Source of the DNA: an uncultured Clostridia bacterium
GTDB lineage: Bacteria > Bacillota > Clostridia > Christensenellales > CAG-917
Length of the DNA stretch: 45,246 nt
Direction of reading: 5' to 3'
Assembly: GCA_947628855.1 (NCBI GenBank)
Contig: CANRBM010000005.1
Span: 1-45,246, forward strand
Shown: positions 19,631 through 27,027 of the stretch, piece after piece
Position numbering within the stretch: position 1 is the stretch's first letter
How the letters are laid out: each line of letters begins with the position of its first letter
The notes under the pieces: model-generated
What the model was told of the DNA's origin: nothing
Database searches by the model: none
Seen by the model: the letters and a program-made list of their open reading frames with translations, nothing else
Made by a program: the position numbers and the translations under genes

Positions 19631-19985
19631 ACTTGCTATTATACCCCAAAACTTTTATAAAGTAAAGATATAAAAGCGCGTATGCCGCGGCATTTTGCCT
19701 CGAGATAGAGTATTGCTCGCTGTTCTCCTCCGCGTTTTCAGAGGATGAGGGCGTTTGTATTTCGTCTTGCTCCTCTTTGGGCGGAGCGGTTTCTTCGTCC
19801 GAAACGCCATTTTTGTGCAAACGTAGTGAGTTTTGTGCCTCTTCATTGCTTTTTTTGCCGTATGTATTCGTCATGCAAGCGGCGATCGCACCCGTCATAG
19901 CCCGCGCTCTCACGCCGATGTCCAGATCCTCAAATTCTTGTCGCATGATATCCATTGTCCCCTCGTCGGGCAATAAAAAATCCAT
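19542..19985 (-). CDS. Small protein of unknown function
   Basis: 147 residues, not recognised. The start is well supported: AGGAGGGACAT precedes ATG 19985. The N-terminal third (DEGTMDIMRQEFEDLDIGVRAR, AMTGAIAACMTNTYG) looks folded. The middle is a low-complexity acidic, Ser/Gln-rich linker (EEQDEIQTPSSSENAEENSEQ). The next part has a short hydrophobic stretch (AAAYALLYLYFIKVLG) that could be a membrane helix. The last ~30 residues overlap the start of the hydrolase-fold gene by 89 bases in another frame. The promoter of that gene also lies inside this ORF, so the last residues may be incidental. It is divergent from rpmH. Confidence 0.6.
   Translation of the reverse strand: MDFLLPDEGTMDIMRQEFEDLDIGVRARAMTGAIAACMTNTYGKKSNEEAQNSLRLHKNGVSDEETAPPKEEQDEIQTPSSSENAEENSEQYSISRQNAAAYALLYLYFIKVLGYNSKYGTQIYDAQRGLGGLRPVACAFRKINGLV
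19638..19666 (-). promoter_or_regulatory. Promoter for the hydrolase-fold gene, possibly leaderless
   Basis: Minus strand: TTTACT (4 of 6 to the -35 consensus), 17-base spacer, perfect TATAAT, then 7 bases to the ATG. No Shine-Dalgarno sequence can fit, so the predicted transcript begins at or beside the start codon. The promoter lies inside the 3' part of the upstream 147-residue ORF. Confidence 0.6.
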
Positions 19986-20149
19986 ATGTCCCTCCTGGCG
20001 ATTCTCCTGCGGTATTTTATGTATCGCGCCCCTTTAAAGTGAAAGGGGAATATTTTCTCCCGAACAATTTAAATATTTCAAAAAGATACGACGTTAGACG
20101 TTAAAAATTTTCAAAAAATTTCACTATCGAATTTTTGGTCGCATATCGC

Positions 20150-20178
20150 TTGACAGGGGACTGTATTTTTTTTATAAT
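20150..20178 (+). promoter_or_regulatory. Perfect consensus sigma-70-type promoter for rpmH
   Basis: TTGACA (20150-20155), a 17-base spacer and TATAAT (20173-20178): every consensus base is present. It predicts a start near 20185 and an ~88-base leader ahead of rpmH. The gap it sits in (19986-20272) otherwise holds AT-rich sequence with no DnaA box that I can recognise. Confidence 0.92.
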
Positions 20179-20272
20179 ATCTAAGCAATTTTATATCTTA
20201 ATAGTTTTAAACAATTAAGAATAAAAGCGAAAAACAGTCAAAATAAGTCTTTAAGACGGAGGAAATAACATC

Positions 20273-20407
20273 ATGAAGCAAACTTACCAACCCAAAAAGA
20301 GACAGAGAAGCAAGGTGCACGGATTCCGCAAGAGAATGAGCACAAAGTCCGGCAGAAACGTTTTGAAACGTCGTCGCAATCGCGGCCGCAAGCAACTGAC
20401 GGCATAA
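20273..20407 (+). CDS. rpmH: 50S ribosomal protein L34
   Basis: 44-residue ribosomal protein, too short for the ORF track. Translation gives [20 protein letters not shown] and so on, ending GRKQLTA. It is the standard basic L34 with its [19 protein letters not shown] core. ATG 20273 follows GACGGAGGAAATAACATC, a strong ribosome binding site, behind the perfect promoter. The rnpA ATG follows 2 bases after the stop, the near-universal rpmH-rnpA pairing. Confidence 0.98.
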   Translation: MKQTYQPKKRQRSKVHGFRKRMSTKSGRNVLKRRRNRGRKQLTA

Positions 20408-20409
20408 GC

Positions 20410-20745
20410 ATGAAGAGGCAACTTCGGCTCAAGCGGCGGGCGAGTTTCGCGTATGTATTTCGCAAGGGCGAAAGGACGGGGGCTCCCGACCTGACGCTTT
20501 TGAGCGCCCGTTCGCGCGAAGGGCTGAAGATCGGTCTGTCCGTGTCCAAAAAAGTGGGCGGCGCCGTCGTGCGCAATCGCGTGAAACGGCTTTTGCGCGA
20601 GGCGATACGCCCGCTTGAAGGCAGCATTTTTAAGGGCCGTATGTACGTTATCGTGGCGCATCCGTCGCTTGCGGGCAAGCCGTACGACGAGGTGTGCAGA
20701 CAAGTTAGGCTCGTATTCGAGCGCGCGGGGAGGTTGACATGCTGA
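20410..20745 (+). CDS. rnpA: Ribonuclease P protein component
   Basis: Protein subunit of RNase P, which matures tRNA 5' ends together with the RnpB RNA (not in this window). 111 residues. The RNR signature is VGGAVVRNRVKRLLREA, and the N-terminal LKRRASFAYVFRKG is typical. The start is 2 bases after the rpmH stop with little ribosome binding site, so it is likely translated by coupling. The end overlaps yidD by 7 bases. Confidence 0.97.
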   Translation: MKRQLRLKRRASFAYVFRKGERTGAPDLTLLSARSREGLKIGLSVSKKVGGAVVRNRVKRLLREAIRPLEGSIFKGRMYVIVAHPSLAGKPYDEVCRQVRLVFERAGRLTC

Positions 20746-20984
20746 AGAAGATATGTCACGCCATGCTCAATTGGTACAAGAGGACGCTCTCTCCCATATT
20801 CGGCAGGCACTGCGCGTACACCCCGACATGCTCTATGTACAGTTATGACGCCATAGAAAAGTACGGCGCGATCGTCGGCATATTTTTGACGGCGGGCAGG
20901 CTTTTGAGATGCAATCCCTTCTCGAAGGGAGGTTTCGATCCCGTGAGGGAAAATTATAGAGGACGTATCAAATGGTTGATTTGA
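20739..20984 (+). CDS. yidD: Membrane protein insertion efficiency factor YidD
   Basis: 81-residue membrane-associated protein that assists YidC-dependent insertion. Signature text is LNWYKRTLSPIFGRHCAYTPTCSMYSYDAIEKYG and RLLRCNPFSKGGFDPV, with the three conserved cysteines present. It overlaps rnpA (7 bases) and yidC (13 bases), so these genes are one tightly coupled unit. Confidence 0.96.
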   Translation: MLKKICHAMLNWYKRTLSPIFGRHCAYTPTCSMYSYDAIEKYGAIVGIFLTAGRLLRCNPFSKGGFDPVRENYRGRIKWLI

Positions 20985-22198
20985 GTTTTATGCGCAGGCG
21001 TAAGTTGCAGATATATCTGCTTGCGGCACTTCTCGCCATATGTTGCCTTATGCTTGTCGCGTGCAACACCGACATATCCTACAGCGTGACGGGAGAGAAC
21101 GTCTCTGAGCCCACGCATTTTATGGCGAAGTTCATGCTCACGCTCAACAACGCCATAGAGGGCGGCAAGGGCAGTTTCGGATGGACGGTCGTGGTTTTCA
21201 CAATCATTTTGCGACTCATCCTCTCTCCTCTCGACATATGGCAGAAGGTCATAGGGCGCAAAAACAGCAAGGCGATGGAGCGTATGCGTCCCCAGCTTGA
21301 AGCACTTCAAGCCAAGTACGGCGATGACAAGCAGCGTCTGCAGCAGGAGCAGATGGCGCTCTACAAAAAGGAAAAATATTCGACGATGGGCATGTGTTTG
21401 CCCACGATAATCACTATGGTGGTGTTCTTCGTCGTGTTCGCGGGTTTCAGACAGATGGTGGGCTATCAGTTCGCGAAGGACTATCGCGCAAGCCTCAACA
21501 CTTTCAACGAGTCCATAAATATGCAAATAGAGGACGCCGGCTATACCGACCTTGACGGCAACGGCACGCTTGACGTGTACGACGTTCCCAACGAGGACGC
21601 CGCGTTTTTGGCGACAGCGCTCGACAAGGCGCAGACCGACGTGTTGAACGCCTACAACTCCGAAGAGCAAAAGGGTATGCGCAAGTGGCTTTGGATACAC
21701 AATATATTCGTGGGCGACAATTGGTCCAAAGCAGTGCCCGATTTTACCACCGTCACGGGTCAAAAGGGCTGGGCGACGTCGAGGCTCACGGGCATAACAA
21801 AGGACGAATACGAGCGAGTCATGGCAAAGGTGCTCAACAACAAGGACGCGGGCGGCTACGGCAAAAACGGCAGTTGGAACGGGCTCCTGATACTTCCCGT
21901 GCTGTCCATAGTGTTGAGTTTCCTCTCCACAAAGCTGCTCAGCGGCTCGCAGGGACAGCCTCCCACCCCTCCCTCGGGTGACGCCGCCGCGGCGCAAGGA
22001 CAGTCCATGAAGGCGATGCAGTGGGTGATGCCTGTGATGATGGGCGTGTTCGGATTGCTGTATTCGGGCGCGTTTGCGCTATACATGTTTACAAGCTCGC
22101 TCACGGCGATACTTTTCTCGCTGGTTTTCAACATCATAGGCAAACTCATAGACAAGTCAAGATCAAAAGGAGCCAATCCCAATATCGCTGTCAGATGA
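20972..22198 (+). CDS. yidC: Membrane protein insertase YidC, lipoprotein type
   Basis: Inserts and folds membrane proteins. 408 residues. The N-terminus is a lipoprotein signal with lipobox LVAC (Cys31), typical of Bacillota SpoIIIJ/YqjG. The conserved groove arginine is in TIILRLILSPLDIW, followed by the charged cytosolic loop with a coiled-coil look (MRPQLEALQAKYGDDKQRLQQEQ). The later membrane segments are PTIITMVVFFVVFAGF, LLILPVLSIVLSF, and VMPVMMGVFGLLYSGAFALYMFTSSL. The loop between TM2 and TM3 is about 130 residues, much longer than usual, and should be outside the cell. It carries a dockerin/EF-hand-like calcium loop, DLDGNGTLDVYD (~193-204). ATG 20972 has GAGGACG upstream. Confidence 0.95.
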   Translation: MVDLSFMRRRKLQIYLLAALLAICCLMLVACNTDISYSVTGENVSEPTHFMAKFMLTLNNAIEGGKGSFGWTVVVFTIILRLILSPLDIWQKVIGRKNSKAMERMRPQLEALQAKYGDDKQRLQQEQMALYKKEKYSTMGMCLPTIITMVVFFVVFAGFRQMVGYQFAKDYRASLNTFNESINMQIEDAGYTDLDGNGTLDVYDVPNEDAAFLATALDKAQTDVLNAYNSEEQKGMRKWLWIHNIFVGDNWSKAVPDFTTVTGQKGWATSRLTGITKDEYERVMAKVLNNKDAGGYGKNGSWNGLLILPVLSIVLSFLSTKLLSGSQGQPPTPPSGDAAAAQGQSMKAMQWVMPVMMGVFGLLYSGAFALYMFTSSLTAILFSLVFNIIGKLIDKSRSKGANPNIAVR

Positions 22199-22218
22199 CG
22201 GCAGATCAGGAGTCATAA

Positions 22219-23076
22219 ATGGAAAAATATATCGAAACTCAAGCTACAAGCGTGGATCTCGCTATAGAGAAAGCGCTTTTGGAGCTGGGCGCAACAAAGG
22301 AGCAGGTAGAGATAGAGGTGCTCTCAAAGGGCGGATTGTTCTCAAAGGCGTCAGTCAAAGTGACCCTCAAGGAGACGCTTGCGGATAAGCTCGGCGAGTT
22401 TATCAACGGCACGCTCGCGCGTATGGGGCTTGCCTCGCGCGCGACGACGAAGGACGAGGGCGGCACTATCTATGTGGAGATCGAAGGCGAGGACAGCAGC
22501 GTGGCGATAGGCTACCGCGGAGAAGTGCTTGATGCCTTCCAATATCTTGCGCTCACGTTTTTAAACGAGCATAAGGGCGATTTCAAAAAAGTCGTCATAG
22601 ATTGCGAGGGCTACCGCGACAAGCGCAAGGAGACGCTCACCGCGCTCGCGCTCCGTCTTGCGGACAAGGCATACAGGTTGAGGCGCAAAATAGCGCTCGA
22701 GCCCATGAACCCCTTCGAGAGGCGCATCATCCACAGCGCGCTTGCGGACAGCGCCATAGCCCAAACGGAGAGCGAAGGAGAGGAGCCCAATAGGTATGTC
22801 GTCATCACGCCCGTAGGCGTGGAGCTCAAGGACAGCCGTCCTATCAAGAACGGCGAGCATGAGCACGACCGTCGCGACAGAGAGCGCAAGGACGGCCGCC
22901 GCGGCCTAAGGGGAAGGGGCGAAAAGCGCGAGCGCAAGCCCCGCCGCGAGGAAGAGGAAGCTCCCGACGGCAAGGTGTACAGAGGATATCTCACGGGAGA
23001 GGACGACTTTGTCAAGCCCGCTCCCATGCAAGGTCCCCCCAAATACAAGAGTTTCGGAGGCAAAAAGAGGTTCTGA
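22219..23076 (+). CDS. jag: Jag/KhpB RNA-binding protein
   Basis: SpoIIIJ-associated RNA-binding protein (KhpB/EloR) that binds RNA with KhpA and affects cell division and elongation in Bacillota. 285 residues in three domains. The Jag-N domain is ~1-52. The KH domain is ~75-145, with its GxxG loop reading GYRG in AIGYRGEVLDAFQYLA. The R3H domain has the RKIALEPMNPFERRIIHSAL signature (~160-180). A ~75-residue tail rich in Arg, Glu and Lys follows (RDRERKDGRRGLRGRGEKRERK), an unusually long charged extension likely to bind RNA nonspecifically. ATG 22219 follows CAGGAGTCATAA. yidC ends 20 bases upstream and mnmE starts 2 bases downstream. Confidence 0.95.
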   Translation: MEKYIETQATSVDLAIEKALLELGATKEQVEIEVLSKGGLFSKASVKVTLKETLADKLGEFINGTLARMGLASRATTKDEGGTIYVEIEGEDSSVAIGYRGEVLDAFQYLALTFLNEHKGDFKKVVIDCEGYRDKRKETLTALALRLADKAYRLRRKIALEPMNPFERRIIHSALADSAIAQTESEGEEPNRYVVITPVGVELKDSRPIKNGEHEHDRRDRERKDGRRGLRGRGEKRERKPRREEEEAPDGKVYRGYLTGEDDFVKPAPMQGPPKYKSFGGKKRF

Positions 23077-23078
23077 AA

Positions 23079-24389
23079 ATGAGCACGATTGCGGCTATCT
23101 CGTCACCGATCGGAGTGGGTGGTATCGGCATAGTGCGCGTCTCGGGCGACGAGGCGCTGCGCATTGCGGATGCCATTTTTGATTTTGAGCGCAAGGGGGA
23201 GTGGCAACCCCTGCACATGCATTTCGGCACCTTTGTCGCGCGCGATTTTTGCGACAGAGGCTACGCCGTATATTTTCCCGCAAAACAGGCATATACGGGC
23301 GAGGATACCGTGGAATTTTATTTGCACGGCGGCGTACGTATCATGCAGGGCGCGCTTGAGACCATACTCTCAAAAGGAGCCGTGCTTGCGGGCAAGGGCG
23401 AGTTCACAAAGCGCGCGTTTCTTGCGGGCAGGATGTCGCTTGCGGACGCCGAGGGCGTTATGGACATGATAAGCGCCTCGAGCGCGGCGGGCATACGCGC
23501 GGCGTACGCGCTCATGGAGGGCGAGGTGTCGCGGCGCATAGACGCGTTGCTCGAGAGCCTTGGCGCGCTCATAGCGGGGCTGGAGGCGACCCTCGATTAT
23601 CCCGACGAGATGGAGGACGAGGTGCTGCCCTCTCTCCCCGACGGCATAAGAGCGGCGCTTGAGGAGACGGAGGCGCTATTGTCCACCGCGAGGCAGGGCA
23701 AGATCGCAAAATACGGCGTTACTTGCGCGCTTGTGGGCGCGCCGAACGTGGGCAAGTCCTCTCTCATGAACGCCATGCTCGGGCTGAAAAGAGCGATAGT
23801 CGCGGATGTTGCTGGCACCACGCGCGATACCGTTGAAGCGAGCCTCGAACATAACGGCGTGCGCATAAACCTTATAGACACCGCGGGCATACGCGAGAGC
23901 GCTACGGACGGCATAGAGCAAGAGGGCATAGAGCGCGCAAGGCGGGCGGCGGATGAGGCGGACGTCGTCTTGCACGTCATAGATCGCGGCAGCGAGACGG
24001 ATGACGGCATAGAATTCGGCTTTAAAAAAGTGTTCAGCGTATACAACAAGTGCGACATATACGGCTTTAATATACCGCGCATGATGTACGCCTACGGCGT
24101 GAGCGCGACGACGGGCGAAGGGGTCAAAGACCTGCTTGACGGCATAGCCTCCCTCTACAAGTCCGAGGGCGGCGACAGCGGCGAGCTCATCACCAACGAA
24201 CGACACATTTCCGCACTTTATCGTGCAAAAGAGGCGCTTAAAGGCGCGATATCGTCACTTGACAGCACAATCGACCTTACGCTCGTCGATTTGAGAGAGG
24301 CGTACGACGCGCTGGGAGAAATTACGGGAAAGACGGCGAAAGAGGATGTAGTAAACTCCATTTTCGACCGATTTTGCGTGGGCAAATGA
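23079..24389 (+). CDS. mnmE: tRNA modification GTPase MnmE
   Basis: Works with MnmG to add the (carboxymethyl)aminomethyl group to U34 of certain tRNAs. 436 residues, slightly short. The N-terminal folate-binding domain starts STIAAISSPIGVGGIGIVRVSG. The G domain has G1 GAPNVGKSSLMNAML, G3 DTAGIRES and G4 NKCD. The C-terminal FCVGK end (SIFDRFCVGK) keeps the catalytic cysteine. ATG 23079 follows GAGGTTCTGAAA, and mnmG starts one base after its stop. Confidence 0.97.
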   Translation: MSTIAAISSPIGVGGIGIVRVSGDEALRIADAIFDFERKGEWQPLHMHFGTFVARDFCDRGYAVYFPAKQAYTGEDTVEFYLHGGVRIMQGALETILSKGAVLAGKGEFTKRAFLAGRMSLADAEGVMDMISASSAAGIRAAYALMEGEVSRRIDALLESLGALIAGLEATLDYPDEMEDEVLPSLPDGIRAALEETEALLSTARQGKIAKYGVTCALVGAPNVGKSSLMNAMLGLKRAIVADVAGTTRDTVEASLEHNGVRINLIDTAGIRESATDGIEQEGIERARRAADEADVVLHVIDRGSETDDGIEFGFKKVFSVYNKCDIYGFNIPRMMYAYGVSATTGEGVKDLLDGIASLYKSEGGDSGELITNERHISALYRAKEALKGAISSLDSTIDLTLVDLREAYDALGEITGKTAKEDVVNSIFDRFCVGK

Positions 24390-24390
24390 T

Positions 24391-26235
24391 ATGGAAAAAT
24401 ACGGCGTTATCGTGATAGGCGCGGGACACGCGGGCGTGGAGGCGGCGCTTGCCTCGGCAAGGCTTGGCATATCCACGCTGCTTTTGTGTACGGATGTGCG
24501 CTCCGTCGCGAATATGCCATGCAATCCCTCCATAGGCGGCACCGCAAAGGGACATCTCGTGCGCGAGGTGGACGCCCTCGGAGGGCAGATGGGACTTACC
24601 GCGGACAGGGCGCTCTTGCAAATAAAACAGCTCAATCTGACAAAGGGTCCCGCCGTCTATTCCTTGCGCGGGCAGGAGGACAAGGCGCTCTATCACGCGC
24701 TTATGCTCGAGGAGATAGGCGCGCAACAAAACTTGACCCTTCGCGAGGCGGAGGCGGCAAAGCTCCTCGTCGAGGACGGCGTCGTTTCGGGAGTGGAGCT
24801 TGCGGACGGGGAGAGGATAGGTTGCGAGGCGGTCATACTCGCGACGGGAGTGTATCTGAACAGCCGCATAATCACGGGCGACGAGATAAAGACGCAGGGT
24901 CCGAGCGGGCTTAAAGGCGCGAATTTGCTCACAGACAGCCTTGTATGGCTCGGACTGCCCATGCGTAGATTTAAAACGGGCACGCCCGCGCGCATATATC
25001 GCGACAGCATAGACTTTTCAAAAATGCAGGCGGAGTGGGGCGGCGCTACGGACAGATTTTCCTTTATGTCGCCGACGTCCGTTTTTGAGGAAGAGCCCTG
25101 CTATCTCACCTATACCAACGCCGAGACCCACCGCATAATAGAGGAAAACATAGCGCGCAGTCCGCTTTACAACGGCACTATTTCGGGCATAGGTCCCAGA
25201 TATTGCCCGTCCATAGAGACAAAAGTTATGCGTTTTCGCGACAAGGAGCGACATCAAGTCTTTATCGAGCCGGAAGGTCCCGCGAGCGAGGAGATGTACA
25301 TACAGGGTATGTCCACGTCCCTGCCGCGCGACGTGCAGGAGAAGATGTACCGCACGATCCCGGGGCTTGAAAATTGCCGCTTTGCAAAGTACGGCTACGC
25401 GATAGAGTATGACTGTCTCGACCCACTTTCGCTCAAAGCAACTTTGGAGAGCAAGCTCATAGGCGGATTGTTCTGCGCCGGACAGTTCAACGGCAGTAGC
25501 GGCTATGAGGAGGCGGCGGCGCAGGGCATTATCGCGGGCATAAACGCCGCGACGCGCATTTTGGGCAGAGAGGCGCTAGTGCTGAGACGGGATCAAGCGT
25601 ACATAGGCGTACTCATCGACGACCTTGTCACCAAGGGCACAAACGAGCCGTACCGCATGATGACTTCGCGCGCGGAGCACCGTATTATGCTGAGACAGGA
25701 CAACGCGGACATGCGCCTCACCCCGATAGGGCGTGAGATAGGCCTTGTCAGTGACGCGAGATATGAGCGCTTGCTCTTCAAAAAACAGCAGATGGGGTGC
25801 GTTTTTGCCGTGAAGGACAGAGCGGCGGACAGAGAGGGTAGCAAAAAACTGTTGCAAAAAACAGGCGAGGAGATTTCAGAGCGAACTCCCACTTTGGCGG
25901 AGCTATGCAGGCGTCCCGCAGTCACCGCCGCGGACATCGCGCCCTTGCTCGGCTTTGACGTGGACTCCGAAGCCCTCGAGGCGGCGGTCATAGAGATAAA
26001 GTACGAGGGGTACATAAAAAAGGAGCTCGCCGCCGTGAATGAGCAAAAGCGCCTCGAAAGCAAGCTCATCCCAAGCGATTTCGATTATTCCGCCATATCC
26101 GCGCTCAGGCTGGAGGCGAGGGAAAAACTCACCCTCATCCGTCCCGCAAATTTGGGACAGGCGTCGCGCATATCCGGCGTTTCGCCCGCCGATATCGCCG
26201 TGCTCATCGTCGCGCTCAGAGGTACAAGCGCTTAA
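24391..26235 (+). CDS. mnmG: tRNA uridine 5-carboxymethylaminomethyl modification enzyme MnmG
   Basis: FAD-dependent partner of MnmE in U34 modification. 614 residues, normal length. The Rossmann motif is VIVIGAGHAGVEAALASARLG. Family signatures are NMPCNPSIGGTAKGHLVREVDALGG and GQFNGSSGYEEAAAQG. The C-terminal helical domain ends SRISGVSPADIAVLIV, as usual. It is the last gene of the rpmH-to-mnmG block. In many Bacillota rsmG and parA/parB come next; here nearly 800 bases of non-coding DNA follow instead. Confidence 0.98.
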   Translation: MEKYGVIVIGAGHAGVEAALASARLGISTLLLCTDVRSVANMPCNPSIGGTAKGHLVREVDALGGQMGLTADRALLQIKQLNLTKGPAVYSLRGQEDKALYHALMLEEIGAQQNLTLREAEAAKLLVEDGVVSGVELADGERIGCEAVILATGVYLNSRIITGDEIKTQGPSGLKGANLLTDSLVWLGLPMRRFKTGTPARIYRDSIDFSKMQAEWGGATDRFSFMSPTSVFEEEPCYLTYTNAETHRIIEENIARSPLYNGTISGIGPRYCPSIETKVMRFRDKERHQVFIEPEGPASEEMYIQGMSTSLPRDVQEKMYRTIPGLENCRFAKYGYAIEYDCLDPLSLKATLESKLIGGLFCAGQFNGSSGYEEAAAQGIIAGINAATRILGREALVLRRDQAYIGVLIDDLVTKGTNEPYRMMTSRAEHRIMLRQDNADMRLTPIGREIGLVSDARYERLLFKKQQMGCVFAVKDRAADREGSKKLLQKTGEEISERTPTLAELCRRPAVTAADIAPLLGFDVDSEALEAAVIEIKYEGYIKKELAAVNEQKRLESKLIPSDFDYSAISALRLEAREKLTLIRPANLGQASRISGVSPADIAVLIVALRGTSA

Positions 26236-26543
26236 AACCCGCCCAAACAGTACAAAAAAGACGAGTTTTTGCCTCTATTGAGTACGGTGGCGCAAGAAAT
26301 TTTTTACAAAAATCGTCATTTTCGCATTTTAACGGTGTGTTTTGAAAATGCCCGTTTAGAATGCCGATTTTTTATTTTTACGCGCTCTAAATGAAGCGGG
26401 CGCGGAGCAAAAATGTGAAAATTTGCAAGATTTGCAAATGCAAAATCCACAAATCTGACGTTTTTGACAAAAAGTTATTTGCACTTTTGTAGGCAATTTT
26501 CGGGGGTTTTAAAAAATTTTTCAAAAAAACTTACAAAAAACAC
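26236..26543. other. AT-rich intergenic stretch after mnmG
   Basis: About 300 bases without a gene, rich in A/T runs. No clear terminator with a T-run follows mnmG. One sequence, AAATCCACA, is close to a DnaA box, but it stands alone. I see nothing else to name here. Confidence 0.5.
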
Positions 26544-26572
26544 TTGACGAGCATAAAATGTAGTGATAATAT
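26544..26572 (+). promoter_or_regulatory. Candidate promoter facing the 84-bp repeat array
   Basis: TTGACG (26544-26549), a 17-base spacer and TAATAT (26567-26572). It points toward the tandem hairpin repeats, and no protein-coding start follows. A transcript from here would begin near 26579 and run through the array. No start codon with a ribosome binding site is in reach. Confidence 0.5.
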
Positions 26573-26666
26573 GTAGGCGAAATCAAGGAACGCGTCAGAC
26601 GCAAGTACTTGTTTCACTCACATAGCTCATAATTTTCCCCCTTATTATAGCAAGCGGCTTTGGTGC

Positions 26667-26884
26667 ATTTTCGCCCGGGGCCGCTTGCATTTTGTCCAAA
26701 AATGCAAGCGACGGCACCGTATTTACCAAAGCCCGCGGCAGAACAAAGCCATTTTCGCCCGGGGCCGCTTGCATTTTGTCTCGAAATGCAAGCGATGGCA
26801 CCGTATTTTCCAAAGCCCGCGGCAATACAAAGCCATTTTCGCCCGGGGCCGCTTGCATTTTGTCCCGAAATGCAAGCGACGGCA
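26667..26884. repeat. Three tandem 84-bp repeats, each forming a long hairpin
   Basis: Units start at 26667, 26751 and 26835 (period exactly 84), and the third is truncated after ~50 bases. In units 2 and 3, CGCTTGCATTT and AAATGCAAGCG form a perfect 11-bp stem around a 7-base loop; unit 1 carries a few changes there. Copies differ at few positions. GCAAGCGGC at 26650 is also the complement of GCCGCTTGC in the first unit, allowing an alternative fold. Since 84 is a multiple of 3, several frames stay open, but every tracked ORF begins at TTG or lacks a ribosome binding site, so I read the array as non-coding. Confidence 0.88.
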
Positions 26885-26897
26885 AGAATTTGCCTGG

Positions 26898-27014
26898 CTC
26901 GCGTTTTTAGCTTGGGATCGCAAAGGGCAAAACACCCTTTGCCGGGGAGTGGGGGGCGGCGCCCCACAAAAACATAGACGATTATGCGAGGCAGCGTCTC
27001 ACATAATCGTCTAT
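26898..27014. repeat. Hairpin element A (shared with 36755-36905)
   Basis: Contains CGCGTTTTTAGCTTGG, then GCCGGGGAGTGGGG...GCCCCACAA, then a long inverted repeat ATAGACGATTATG / CATAATCGTCTAT (26974-26986 and 27002-27014) with three more pairs inside. The first two parts recur almost unchanged near 36755 and 36840. In both places the element lies just beyond the 3' end of a minus-strand gene (here VanW-like, 14 bases away). The hairpins could shape mRNA 3' ends, but no T-run terminator is evident. Confidence 0.75.
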
Positions 27015-27027
27015 ATGCGCGTAGCCA

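Noticed and set aside
26400-26570. Replication origin next to mnmG
   Set aside because: AT-rich, but only one imperfect DnaA-box-like sequence (AAATCCACA) and no cluster.
26667-26884. CRISPR array
   Set aside because: The whole 84-bp unit repeats, with no variable spacers between short repeats, and no cas genes are nearby.
26595-26977. Repeat proteins encoded across the 84-bp array (several frames, both strands)
   Set aside because: Open frames follow from a period divisible by 3. All begin at TTG or lack a ribosome binding site, and no frame is favoured by the differences between copies.
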